Assembly: GCF_000497445.1 (NCBI RefSeq)
Contig: NZ_CM002285.1
Span: 4,858,250 to 4,913,359, forward strand
Direction: 5' to 3'
Origin: Streptomyces roseochromogenus subsp. oscitans DS 12.976
Lineage (GTDB): Bacteria > Actinomycetota > Actinomycetes > Streptomycetales > Streptomycetaceae
DNA: 55,110 nucleotides
Shown: in pieces, positions 47,677 to 55,110 of the stretch
How positions within the stretch are numbered: position 1 is the first letter of the stretch
Layout: every line of letters starts with the position of its first letter
The notes under the pieces: generated by a model
What the model saw: the letters and a program-made list of their open reading frames with translations, nothing else
Told to the model about the DNA's origin: nothing
Databases searched by the model: none
Program-made: the position numbers and the translations under genes

Positions 47677-47695
47677 TGAGATCAAGTATATCTCA
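47677..47695. promoter_or_regulatory. Operator dyad upstream of vapBC
   Basis: TGAGAT-N7-ATCTCA in an AT-rich stretch 23-41 bases before the vapB start, behind the CCTCC complement of its ribosome site. It is a likely VapBC autorepression site. Confidence 0.6.
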
Positions 47696-47704
47696 TGAGG
47701 TGCC

Positions 47705-48300
47705 TTGTGGGGTGTCATCGGGTACCTTGGCCTGGCCGCCGGGCCCGGTATCGAAGGCGTGGGCGATGTGGTGGACGTCGGTGCGCAACGCATGCCTCGC
47801 GTACTCGGCGACGACCTCCTCGGCGTCCGTCGCGAACGGCACGCCGCGGCCGAAGAGGGGTCGGGTTCCGGTGCGGTAGACAGGGCTGTGAGCAGCCGGT
47901 CGGCCAGCACGTAAAGGCCGGCGTTGGCGGACTTGTCCGCGGCGCGGGTGACGGTGGTCCGTGGGCCGCGTCGTTCGACGTTCCTTCGCGGGGGAGGGAC
48001 TGTAGCCCTTGGGCGGCAGGATCTTTACGATGCACACCATCCCCTAGGCGCGGACTCGGCGATGGGAGCCGTAGCCCGCTGCGCGCAGTGCAGTGGGCCG
48101 CTGCAGGTGAACTACTGCAGGGCGAGCTGCGGCAGGGGCCGCCATGGCAGGGGAAAGTGTGGCGGGAAAGGCGCACTGGACCCTGAGTGTTGGAGACGGT
48201 CCGCCAGTTCCCCACATCGAGCGCGGTTCTGGAGAGGAGGCGGCGTCCTCCCGATTGGCGAGTACGCGTGCCAGGCGGGAATCGTCGAGTTCGCTCCGCC
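47705..48300 (-). pseudogene. Decayed paralogue of the helicase-associated/WYL-like gene
   Basis: Several pieces on the minus strand match the intact protein at 35159-37633, in the same order but different frames. 'RCGELADRLQHSGSS' (near 48200) matches its 'RSFGELADRLQRPAS', and 'ALRAAGYG' with 'PIAESA' (near 48060-48090) matches 'ALRAAGYAPVAESA'. 'ALSTAPEPDPS' and 'VPFATDAEEVVAEYARHA' with 'TDVHHIAHAFDTG' (47720-47900) match the WYL-side segment. About 600 codons are missing and at least two frameshifts are needed. Confidence 0.75.
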
Positions 48301-48547
48301 GGACACGGAACGTGTCAGGGGCCGGTGCAGTTCCATGATCTACGGTTGCCCCACGAAGGCGGATCCCGGAGCATCCCCCGCCCCGCCCTGGGCCGTGCCC
48401 GACGAGTGAGTCGGCAGTAGAAGATCTGCCATGACGAAGCTGAGCCGCGATCTCCTGTGTCAGGCGCCGCCCTGGCTCGTTCGTTGAGCCTGGCCAAGTA
48501 GCAGCAGAGGACTGGTCCCCTCGGCAACGAAAGAGTTCGTCGATTTC

Positions 48548-49537
48548 CTATTCTCTGCCGACGTGAGAGGCTCCATTCTCCACGTCATCGGGATGCACGA
48601 TGGAATCCGGGATGCTCAAGACGTGCATAAGCGACCTGACCAACACGACCCGGCTATTTCCAATCCAGAGTACCCTAAAGGGGAGGGTTCCTTTCTTGGC
48701 CATCCTTGATGCTTGTGATTCTGAAAGGCAGACAACATTGGCTGCCTCACTGAAACCAATATACTGCGGCAGGAGATCGGAAATCCGATAGTAAAGATTC
48801 CTCCCGTCCACCCAGGATCGCCCCACCTGTGTGGGAGTAATGGAGGGGGCGTCTGCCTCGTCGCGGAAACCATTGCGGACTTTGTCGTGATAGGTCTTGG
48901 CCCACTCTATGGCTCCCATCCGTTGTAGTAGGGCTCCTATGCGCTCGCCTCGAATCCTCTCGTCGGCGTCCGGATTCTGCACCGTGCTGGCATCAATGAT
49001 CGACGATGCGACCAGCGTAGAATATTCCTCATGTGCGGCATCGGAAATCAAATGCTCCGTACTTGTCGTACACGTTTCCGAGCTTCCGGCTTCTACCAGG
49101 CAGCGAGCCTTGGCGAACGCGCGATTCATCATAGTGTCCAGGAGCTTCTTGGCAGGCATGCCGCCTGTCATGGAAAACCATTCCTCCAGAACGCTCTCTA
49201 CCATCGCAGACCTGATGTCAGAGACCTCGTAATGCCATTTTCTCGCCAACTCTTTCGACCATCCGCCAAAGTAGGGGGTCAGTAGATCCAATAGGATCAT
49301 CAACCATTTCTCCCGCTGCTGGTGGCCGCCTTCTCTTGCCAAAGTGCAAACCGACTCCCATAGGCGCAAGCTAGCCACCGATTTTGATCGGCCAAGTCGA
49401 ACTTTCTCGCGCAATGCCTGATACATGGGATGGCTCTTGATTGCACATGCTTGAACATCGCCGACATGCGCACAGATGGGCTCCCCGCCACTGTCCCGCA
49501 GAACTCGTTCCGTGATGAGGGTGAAGACATCGCGCAT
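48548..49537 (-). CDS. Unknown low-GC protein with C-terminal excisionase-like HTH
   Basis: 329 residues, intact. GC is clearly lower than in the host genes, with many codons ending in A or T. The C-terminal 60 residues, 'GFSEAANVVCLSESQASRMA' followed by 'KKGTLPFRVLWIGNSRVVLV', have the pattern of AlpA/Xis or MerR-type winged helices. The N-terminal part is helical: 'EKWLMILLDLLTPYFGG', 'LARKWHYEVSDIRSAMVESV'. It loosely recalls sigma region 2 (an '..DL.qea.' pattern), but this is only a resemblance. It lies between att copies 1 and 2 and may be a cargo or control gene of the lost element. No function assigned. Confidence 0.7.
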   Translation of the reverse strand: MRDVFTLITERVLRDSGGEPICAHVGDVQACAIKSHPMYQALREKVRLGRSKSVASLRLWESVCTLAREGGHQQREKWLMILLDLLTPYFGGWSKELARKWHYEVSDIRSAMVESVLEEWFSMTGGMPAKKLLDTMMNRAFAKARCLVEAGSSETCTTSTEHLISDAAHEEYSTLVASSIIDASTVQNPDADERIRGERIGALLQRMGAIEWAKTYHDKVRNGFRDEADAPSITPTQVGRSWVDGRNLYYRISDLLPQYIGFSEAANVVCLSESQASRMAKKGTLPFRVLWIGNSRVVLVRSLMHVLSIPDSIVHPDDVENGASHVGRE

Positions 49538-50104
49538 GTTTTTCCTCTCGCGCCGCCAGATCGAGACTATGAATAATCATGAGGCTCGGAAGTTGCACTT
49601 CGAGGGTTTCTGCGGGGATCCAGCCACATCGAGTGAACTATGTTTGGCGGCACGGCAATATGCGGGGCCTGCGTAGCGGCGGTCGACAGGTGGCGCTCGA
49701 CCTGCGGCGGCAGAACCGGCTCGGTCCACCTGAACCGACTGCTGCCCCGCTTCGCGCACGGATGAGTTGACCGCTACGGGCCCAAGGCTGGCCACTGCCT
49801 GCGCTGCGGTGAACACCGGCGACGAGTTCCACGGCTCGTACTGCCAGGGCGTGGCTGGCACGTAGTCGGCCTTCGAGGCTGACGCCACACCTGTTGAAGC
49901 ACTACTCGTGCAGAAGCTTGTGGCTGCCGCGCTTGCCGAGCGAAGGCAGTCGACGCAGAGCGTCGTTGGTGCCAGGCGGTGCTCGAAGATGTGACGATGC
50001 GGCCTGCCAACTGCGCGAAGGAGCGTAAGGCGACGAAAGATGGATCCGGGCGGTCCAGGCCGGCTGCTGACAGACGGGTCATGGTGGAGGCCAACGGAAC
50101 CGAA
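49538..50104. other. Gap with no supported gene inside element remnant
   Basis: About 570 bases of mixed composition with short frames on both strands. None has a ribosome site or a family I recognise. A 'RYGPKAGHCLRCG' segment near 49770 looks like part of a zinc ribbon and may be debris of an element gene. Confidence 0.4.
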
Positions 50105-50136
50105 GAAGGGCCCCACCGCGAACGGTGAGGCCCTTC
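50105..50136 (+). terminator. Hairpin terminator before att copy 2
   Basis: GAAGGGCCCCACCG (50105-50118) and CGGTGAGGCCCTTC (50123-50136) pair with one mismatch. It has the same position relative to the att site as the hairpins at 46804 and 53188, so it probably once followed an integrase gene. Confidence 0.75.
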
Positions 50137-50160
50137 GACATCGTGCCCGGTGAGCCACTG

Positions 50161-50214
50161 GCGGAGGATACGAGATTCGAACTCGTGAGGGGTTGCCCCC
50201 AACACGCTTTCCAA
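50161..50214. repeat. att copy 2: 3' end of tRNA-Ser(GGA)
   Basis: 54 bases identical to 46845-46898 and 53243-53296. Identity with copy 1 continues to 50227 (AATGTTCGTCTGG), so copies 1 and 2 descend from element-borne ends, while the third is the live tRNA gene. Confidence 0.92.
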
Positions 50215-50227
50215 ATGTTCGTCTGGC

Positions 50228-50737
50228 TGTTCAGAGATAGTCACAAACGTTCCTCACCTGCGGCGATGTGGTTCGCTCGGCCGGTTGTGGACTGTGCTGG
50301 ACCAGGATGAACACAACCGAAACCGCAACCGGTCGAGTGGTGTTCCCGCCACGCGCCCCCGGCAGTGCGACGAGGCTGCCTCAAGCATGTCATCCCGCTG
50401 CTTGCCGGAATCGCAGGTCGCGCCAGCCGAACGCAGGCCGTCCGTGACCAGTTCCGAGCGCCGCGCCAGAGCCCGACCAAACTCCGGGAACTCGCCAAGG
50501 GGGCCGACGGTGAACGACGCCACACCTTGGCACTCACCCCATATACCTCGGCTGCCAGGAGCCCAGGGCGCCGACAACTTCGTATCACCGGTACGTGGCA
50601 AGGCTGCCGATGTCATGCGGCTCCGCCGCGGCATCGAGGGACCTGCACTCGCGCTTGCTGCCCAAGCCGGTAGGGCTCGGCGCCTTGTCCCTCACGACTA
50701 GATGCGCTTGCTCAGGCGGCAGCCCTGACCTGTTCCT
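50228..50737. other. Gap with no supported gene inside element remnant
   Basis: About 510 bases. Overlapping frames exist on both strands but none shows a ribosome site, coding bias or recognisable motif. I treat it as decayed element DNA. Confidence 0.4.
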
Positions 50738-51697
50738 TTACCCGATTGACCTTGTGTCGTCATTCCCAAGCCACTTGTCACTGATGTTGATGGCCGGCTG
50801 AATGACTTCCGGATAACGGTCCGGAGGGTACTCCTGCTGAATCTCCTTGCCGGTTCGCCGATCCTTGATGATCTTTACGCCGGCCGCCTTCATTTTCTTC
50901 AGGGTGCCAATAGAGTCACCCGATACGAGGGCGTTGAATGCTTTGATAGCTTGAGCCGACTGCTGAACACTGTCCCTGCTCACGACCCCGCGGTTCACAT
51001 TGATCATGGTGTTCGTGTACAGGGATCGAGGGTCTCGCCCGACAAATTCACGGCTGGTCTCGCCGATGCCGTCGAAGAACAGGTCGGCGATACTCTCAGG
51101 CCATACTTCTGCAATGATCGTGCGCGCGACAATCAATCCCGTTGCGCTGGAGTGGCATTGCTTTCCCTTGCTGACCAGGCGGACGATGCGCTCCTCGTCG
51201 ACCGGCCATCTTGGGACCAAATCCTGTACTTGTTCGGCGGTCAGCCGTCCGCTGGTCCACCTCATCCAGTGCAGGCCCGCAGCGCGGTTTGCGAGGATCT
51301 TAAGCGCGGCTGCATAGACGTTGGAGTTGCTCTGCCTCATCTCCGTGATCTGTGCGACGAAGTCGCCGGCTGCACGGACGCGACCGCCGTCAATCGCAGC
51401 AAAGGTGTCCGGGCTGAGGTTGTACGTGACCTGTGCGGTCACTGTAACGCCGGTCTCGATAATGGCGGCGGCTCGGTGCTGTCCGTCGATGAGACAGCCA
51501 TGCCAGTCCAGAGCGAAGCCTTGGTGAGTAGTGCGAAACTGCCCATTTCGCAGAATGCTCTTAAACTTGTCTACATTGGAGCGCTTCAAGGGGACACGGT
51601 TACATGTCCTCTTTTCCATCCAACTCGAACACTTGCCGGGCGTCACTTCGGTGATCTCGGTATATGTGCGCGGATTTTCGCTGTCTTTCTCGGTCAC
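50738..51697 (-). CDS. Phage/element-type DGQHR (ParB-like) protein
   Basis: 319 residues from GTG 51697 (AGGAGAAGG upstream). 'KRTCNRVPLKRSNVDKFKSIL', 'GQFRTTHQGFALDWHGCLIDGQHRAAAIIETG' (core 'GFALDWHGCLIDGQHRAAAI') and 'LSPDTFAAIDGGRVRAAGDFVA' form the ParB/sulfiredoxin-like N-terminal domain seen in many actinophage and element proteins. The helical remainder is typical of these. No HTH for parS binding is evident, so a partition role is not claimed. GC is lower than in host genes. It lies between att copy 2 and the tRNA, with an AT-rich upstream region (51850-51900) and an ACCAA-N4-TTGGT dyad at 51833. Confidence 0.82.
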   Translation of the reverse strand: MTEKDSENPRTYTEITEVTPGKCSSWMEKRTCNRVPLKRSNVDKFKSILRNGQFRTTHQGFALDWHGCLIDGQHRAAAIIETGVTVTAQVTYNLSPDTFAAIDGGRVRAAGDFVAQITEMRQSNSNVYAAALKILANRAAGLHWMRWTSGRLTAEQVQDLVPRWPVDEERIVRLVSKGKQCHSSATGLIVARTIIAEVWPESIADLFFDGIGETSREFVGRDPRSLYTNTMINVNRGVVSRDSVQQSAQAIKAFNALVSGDSIGTLKKMKAAGVKIIKDRRTGKEIQQEYPPDRYPEVIQPAINISDKWLGNDDTRSIG

Positions 51698-52039
51698 GTT
51701 CTGCCTTCTCCTCGCTTTGTGTCGACGTCTTCGGGGTCGAGGGTGGCGCGACTGCGTCTCGATCACTCGCTAGAGATGGTAGAGGGGTGGTTCTTCGAGT
51801 TGCATCTGATTGTTGTATTGCAGGCATGAGTGACCAACTAATTGGTAATTGGGATCGATGGTGATATTTATTTGACTATTTTTGCGCGACGATTTGAGTT
51901 CTAGGGTGGTGACTGACGACCTGCGCCGGCAGTGCCTGACGACGACTAGAGCCGCGGAACCGCCGTATGCCTGACGGGTGCTGAGCTCTCCACTCAGGCC
52001 GACGTGCCGGGCGTTTGGGGTGGCATCTCCTGACATATC

Positions 52040-52381
52040 ATGACCTGGGCGTCAGCACTTGCCTCACATCGTCATGACCCACCCCGAGCCCGTGCTCAAC
52101 GTTTCTCTGGTTGGCTTGGCGGCCGAGCGACTGCGCATGGTGAGCCCCGTGGCATTCACGAGTGGCTGGCAGATGTGCTTCACCCGCTCCAGCACGACCT
52201 GTTTTGGTTCACCGGCGTGACGCTGCTCGATCCGTTCGTGGTGTACGACTCGGTCGACGTACCGAGGGAGAGGTTCGCGGCGGCGAAGTGGGAGTACGGG
52301 CGGGGCGCAGCAGGTTCTTCACAGCTGGTGCAGATGCCAGTGAGGAGCAGGCTGGATATTCGCATCCGCCCGCGCGGCTGA
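52040..52381 (+). CDS. Doubtful hypothetical protein (113 aa)
   Basis: Reads 'EWLADVLHPLQHDLFWFTGV' and 'LLDPFVVYDSVDVPRERFAAAKWEYGRG' (part 'DSVDVPRERFAAAKWEY'), which looks protein-like, but the N-terminal 40 residues are poor. It may be the 3' part of a broken gene. No ribosome site at its ATG. Confidence 0.25.
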   Translation: MTWASALASHRHDPPRARAQRFSGWLGGRATAHGEPRGIHEWLADVLHPLQHDLFWFTGVTLLDPFVVYDSVDVPRERFAAAKWEYGRGAAGSSQLVQMPVRSRLDIRIRPRG

Positions 52382-52481
52382 ACGGTCAGGCTTCTCACCC
52401 GGCTCCGCCTTCTCCGTCCCGACGCGAGAGCCGCCGGTCAGGACCTGGCCGTGAACCAAGGCGACAGCAGTCACACCTGCC

Positions 52482-53206
52482 GTGCTGCAAGGCGATCAGC
52501 GGGGCTGCCATGACAACCGCAACGATGGAACGGCGCCGTGGATGCTGGCGTTGGCGCTCGGATTGCGCTGGTCTGACGTCGACCTCGACAACGAGTACCT
52601 GAGACTGCGCCGGACCCGTCTGCGCCCCAGGTGCAAGCATGGGTGGACGGACGCCTCACCGTGCGGCCGGGCGAAGGCGGGGTACTGCCCGGACAAGGTG
52701 CCGGTCCGGCGGGAGACCAAGAACACCATGAGAGCTGGCCGGCGCGCCGTGACCCTGCACGGTCCGCTGGTCGCCATGCTCCGCGCACACGCCGCGACGC
52801 AAGAGCGCGAGCGTAAGGCGGGCGGCGACCTGTGGACAGAGTCGGACTACGTCTTCCCCAAGCTTCTGGGTGGTCTCCTGAGTCCGAACACGGACTACTA
52901 CGACTGGAAGCGGCTGCTGGAAGACGCGAAGGTTCGGGGCGGTCGGCTGCACGATGCCCGGCACACGGCGCCACCGTGCTCATGATGCTGCTCGGTGTCC
53001 CGGCCCGCGTCATCGACCAGATCATGGGCTGGGAACCGGGTACCTCGGCCAGCATGCGGGCGAGGTACCTCCACGTGCCCGACGCCATGCTCAAGGACGT
53101 GGCCAGGAAGATCGTGGATGCCATCTGGGGACCCCGGAAACACCCCCTGTGGACAAAAACTAGGACAACGAGGGCTGAGGACAAAGCCGAAGGGCCCCGC
53201 TGGTGA
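52482..53206 (+). pseudogene. Tyrosine integrase, N-terminally truncated and frameshifted
   Basis: From 'MLALALGLRWSDVDLDNEYL' through 'KVPVRRETKNTMRAGRRAV', 'LWTESDYVFPKLLGG' and 'DWKRLLEDAKVRGGRLHDARHTA', the text matches the catalytic domain of pSAM2-type integrases. A frameshift at about 52970 moves to 'TVLMMLLGVPARVIDQIMGW', then 'GTSASMRARYLHVPDAML' with the catalytic Tyr. The N-terminal half is lost. The segment that holds the first catalytic Arg (GLRQGEALGLRW in relatives) is collapsed to GLRW, a 24-base in-frame deletion between GLR repeats. The integrase of the tRNA-proximal element is therefore dead. Confidence 0.88.
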
Positions 53207-53222
53207 CCAGCGGGGCCCTTCG
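53188..53222 (+). terminator. Hairpin terminator behind integrase, before tRNA-Ser(GGA)
   Basis: A perfect 16-bp stem (53188-53203 with 53207-53222) and 3-nt loop separate the integrase remnant from the tRNA 3' end. Confidence 0.92.
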
Positions 53223-53243
53223 TTTCGCCTGTTCAGGCGGCTG

Positions 53244-53328
53244 CGGAGGATACGAGATTCGAACTCGTGAGGGGTTGCCCCCAACACGCTTTCCAAGCGT
53301 GCGCCCTAGGCCTCTAGGCGAATCCTCC
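53244..53328 (-). tRNA. tRNA-Ser (anticodon GGA), attachment site of integrative elements
   Basis: On the minus strand, acceptor GGAGGAT pairs with ATCCTCC, with discriminator G at 53244. The anticodon stem CACGC/GCGTG encloses TTGGAAA, giving anticodon GGA. The long variable arm and T arm (CTCACGAG region, TTCGAAT loop) are intact. Its 3' part (53243-53296) is the third att copy. Because integration preserves the 3' half, this gene remains functional. Confidence 0.96.
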
Positions 53329-53449
53329 GCCGGAAACATTACATGACCGAGGGGAGTGCTCGCGAACCCGTTCCCGCAGGCCCGGATCGGGTGTGGTCGT
53401 GGCCGGTGATCGGGTACTGACCGAGGGCCGCGATCGGGTACTGTGGGGC

Positions 53450-53541
53450 GCAGCCCCTCACGCGGCGCTATCTGACTGAACTCCCCCAGGGCCGGAAGGC
53501 AGCAAGGGTAGGTCGGCTCTGGCGGGTGCGTGGGGGGCCCT
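53450..53541 (+). ncRNA. ffs: SRP RNA (4.5S-type small cytoplasmic RNA)
   Basis: The universally conserved Ffh-binding apical part is present: 'CCAGGGCCGGAAGGCAGCA' then 'AGGGTAGGTCGG', and the flanking stem 'CCCCTCACGC' ... 'GCGTGGGGGG' closes the hairpin. Ends are approximate. The position between a tRNA-Ser gene and dnaX is as I recall from other Streptomyces. A direct repeat, GATCGGGTACTG (53408 and 53432), lies just upstream in the promoter area. Confidence 0.93.
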
Positions 53542-53601
53542 TGCGTTTCTGGTGTCCGTGGCCGGGACCGGTTGTCAGTGGGCGCCTATAACCTCGTATG
53601 C

Positions 53602-55110
53602 GTGTCGTCTCTCGCGCTGTACCGCCGCTATCGCCCGGAGACCTTTGCCGAGGTCATCGGGCAGGAGCATGTCACCGACCCGCTGCAGCAGGCGCTGCGG
53701 AACAACCGGGTCAATCACGCGTACCTGTTCAGCGGTCCGCGCGGCTGCGGCAAGACGACCAGCGCGCGCATCCTCGCCCGCTGTCTGAACTGTGAGCAAG
53801 GTCCCACTCCGACCCCGTGCGGCGAGTGCCAGTCCTGCCGGGACCTGGCCAGGAACGGCCCGGGGTCCATCGACGTCATCGAGATCGACGCGGCCTCGCA
53901 CGGTGGCGTGGACGACGCCCGTGAGCTGCGCGAGAAGGCCTTCTTCGGTCCCGCAGGCAGCCGGTACAAGATCTACATCATCGACGAGGCCCACATGGTC
54001 ACGTCGGCCGGCTTCAACGCGCTGCTGAAGGTCGTCGAGGAGCCGCCGGAGCACCTCAAGTTCATCTTCGCCACGACCGAGCCCGAGAAGGTCATCGGGA
54101 CCATCCGGTCGCGTACGCATCACTACCCCTTCCGGCTCGTGCCACCGGGCACCCTGCGGGACTACCTCGCCGAGGTGTGCGGGCGGGAGAACATCCCGGT
54201 CGAGGAGGGCGTGCTCCCGCTCGTCGTGCGCGCCGGCGCCGGCTCCGTGCGTGACTCCATGTCCGTCATGGACCAGCTCCTCGCCGGTGCGGGCGCGGAG
54301 GGTGTGACGTATGCCATGGCCACCGCCCTCCTCGGCTACACCGACGGCTCTCTTCTCGACTCCGTCGTCGAGGCCTTCGCCACCGGTGACGGTGCCGCGG
54401 CCTTCGAGGTGGTCGACCGCATCATCGAGGGGGGAAACGACCCGCGCCGCTTCGTCGCCGACCTGCTGGAGCGGCTGCGCGACCTGGTGATCCTCGCCGC
54501 CGTGCCGGACGCCGTGGAGAAGGGGCTCATCGACGCCCCGGCCGACGTCCTGGAGCGCATGCAGGCCCAGGCCTCCACCTTCGGCGCCGCCGAGCTGAGC
54601 CGGGCCGCCGACCTCGTCAACGAGGGCCTGACGGAGATGCGCGGCGCCACCTCGCCCCGCCTCCAGCTGGAACTGATCTGCGCCCGCGTGCTGCTCCCCG
54701 CCGCCTACGGCGACGAGCGCTCGGTGATGGCCCGCCTGGACCGCCTCGAGCGCGGCGTCAACTTCTCGGGCGGCGCCGGCACCCCGGCCATGGGGTACGT
54801 CCCCGGCCCCGAGGCCCACCCCGGCGGCGGCCCGGCGGCAGCTCGGGCGGCCGTGCGTACGTCCAACGGCCCGGGAGGGGCCGGTGCCCAGGGGGCAGGT
54901 GCCCCTGATGTCAGTGGTGCGGGTGCGGGTGGTCCGGGTGCGGGCGGTCCCGCTGCCGGCGGACCTGGTGTCGGTGGTTCCGGTGTCGGCGGTGGTCCGG
55001 CTCCGGCAGCCCCTGCACCTACGGCCCCGGTGGCTCCCACAGCTCCGTCGGCGCCCGATCAGGCCCCGGCCCCGGCAGCGGCCACCCCGGCGGCCCCCGC
55101 CGCCCAGGCC
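53602..55110 (+). CDS. dnaX: DNA polymerase III gamma/tau subunit (3' end outside window)
   Basis: From GTG 53602; 503 codons are in the window with no stop. 'LALYRRYRPETFAEVIGQEH' and Walker A 'SGPRGCGKTTSARILAR' open the AAA+ domain. Four zinc cysteines occur in 'CLNCEQGPTPTPCGECQSC'. Walker B is 'YIIDEAHMVT', sensor 1 'FIFATTEPEKVIGTIRSR', and the sensor-2/SRC region is 'GSVRDSMSVMDQLLAG'. Domain III ends near residue 385 ('LERGVNFSGG'), followed by a Gly/Ala/Pro linker typical of tau in actinobacteria. It loads the sliding clamp at the replisome. I see no AAAAAAG-type slippery site. Confidence 0.97.
   Translation, partial: MSSLALYRRYRPETFAEVIGQEHVTDPLQQALRNNRVNHAYLFSGPRGCGKTTSARILARCLNCEQGPTPTPCGECQSCRDLARNGPGSIDVIEIDAASHGGVDDARELREKAFFGPAGSRYKIYIIDEAHMVTSAGFNALLKVVEEPPEHLKFIFATTEPEKVIGTIRSRTHHYPFRLVPPGTLRDYLAEVCGRENIPVEEGVLPLVVRAGAGSVRDSMSVMDQLLAGAGAEGVTYAMATALLGYTDGSLLDSVVEAFATGDGAAAFEVVDRIIEGGNDPRRFVADLLERLRDLVILAAVPDAVEKGLIDAPADVLERMQAQASTFGAAELSRAADLVNEGLTEMRGATSPRLQLELICARVLLPAAYGDERSVMARLDRLERGVNFSGGAGTPAMGYVPGPEAHPGGGPAAARAAVRTSNGPGGAGAQGAGAPDVSGAGAGGPGAGGPAAGGPGVGGSGVGGGPAPAAPAPTAPVAPTAPSAPDQAPAPAAATPAAPAAQA

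Overview
The window is chromosomal DNA from a Streptomyces or a very close relative. GC is very high and almost every codon ends in G or C. Actinobacterial family genes (sigF/sigN-type sigma factors, an HGxxPAAW protein, a tadA-associated protein, a streptomycete subtilisin inhibitor) occur in an order I recall from the conserved core around SCO4009-SCO4067 of S. coelicolor. No database search was run; assignments come from reading motifs, frames, ribosome binding sites and repeats.

Layout. 1-5261: a PAS sensor protein cut by the window edge, an SSI-type protease inhibitor, tRNA-Ser(GCT) and tRNA-Arg(ACG) with a decayed integrase behind the latter, a MarR regulator, a small membrane protein and a DUF2797 protein. 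5522-11649: an OmpR/HisKA two-component system followed by two membrane glycosyltransferases. 11679-18260: two drug-efflux type loci. One is a DHA2 transporter plus TetR with a palindromic operator. The other is a MarR-transporter-YceI operon in which both the transporter and the YceI protein carry carboxypeptidase-regulatory-like domains. 18467-28902: conserved core genes: lipoprotein, sigN, sigF, tRNA-Ser(CGA), tadA and its partner, upp, a LytR_C protein, an HdeD protein, a HhH-GPD glycosylase and several very small genes. 29001-33204: an iron-box-controlled run of genes (penicillin-acylase family enzyme, siderophore-type acetyltransferase, cupin, SDR). 33282-38843: a CopC-CopD copper protein, a large helicase-associated/WYL-like protein, a SUKH-type protein and a PH-like protein.

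39157-45533 is the most interesting intact region. It is a one-strand set of seven genes: an EamA exporter, a 2-oxoglutarate/Fe dioxygenase of the free-amino-acid hydroxylase type, a flavin PPOX-type enzyme, a LysR regulator, a haem-oxygenase-like di-iron oxidase, a membrane desaturase and a small unknown protein. No synthetase, polyketide synthase or peptide precursor accompanies them. This looks like an uncharacterised cluster that oxidises and exports a small amine or amino acid.

45816-53328 is a graveyard of integrative elements stacked on tRNA-Ser(GGA). The 54-bp 3' end of the tRNA occurs three times (46845, 50161, 53243). Each copy lies just behind a strong hairpin, and two of them lie behind an integrase 3' end. 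Between them are broken repSA, integrase and phosphotransferase pieces, a vapBC toxin-antitoxin pair, a decayed second copy of the helicase-associated gene, and two intact low-GC genes (a protein with an excisionase-like HTH and a DGQHR/ParB-like protein). The chromosome then resumes with the SRP RNA and dnaX, which runs off the window end.
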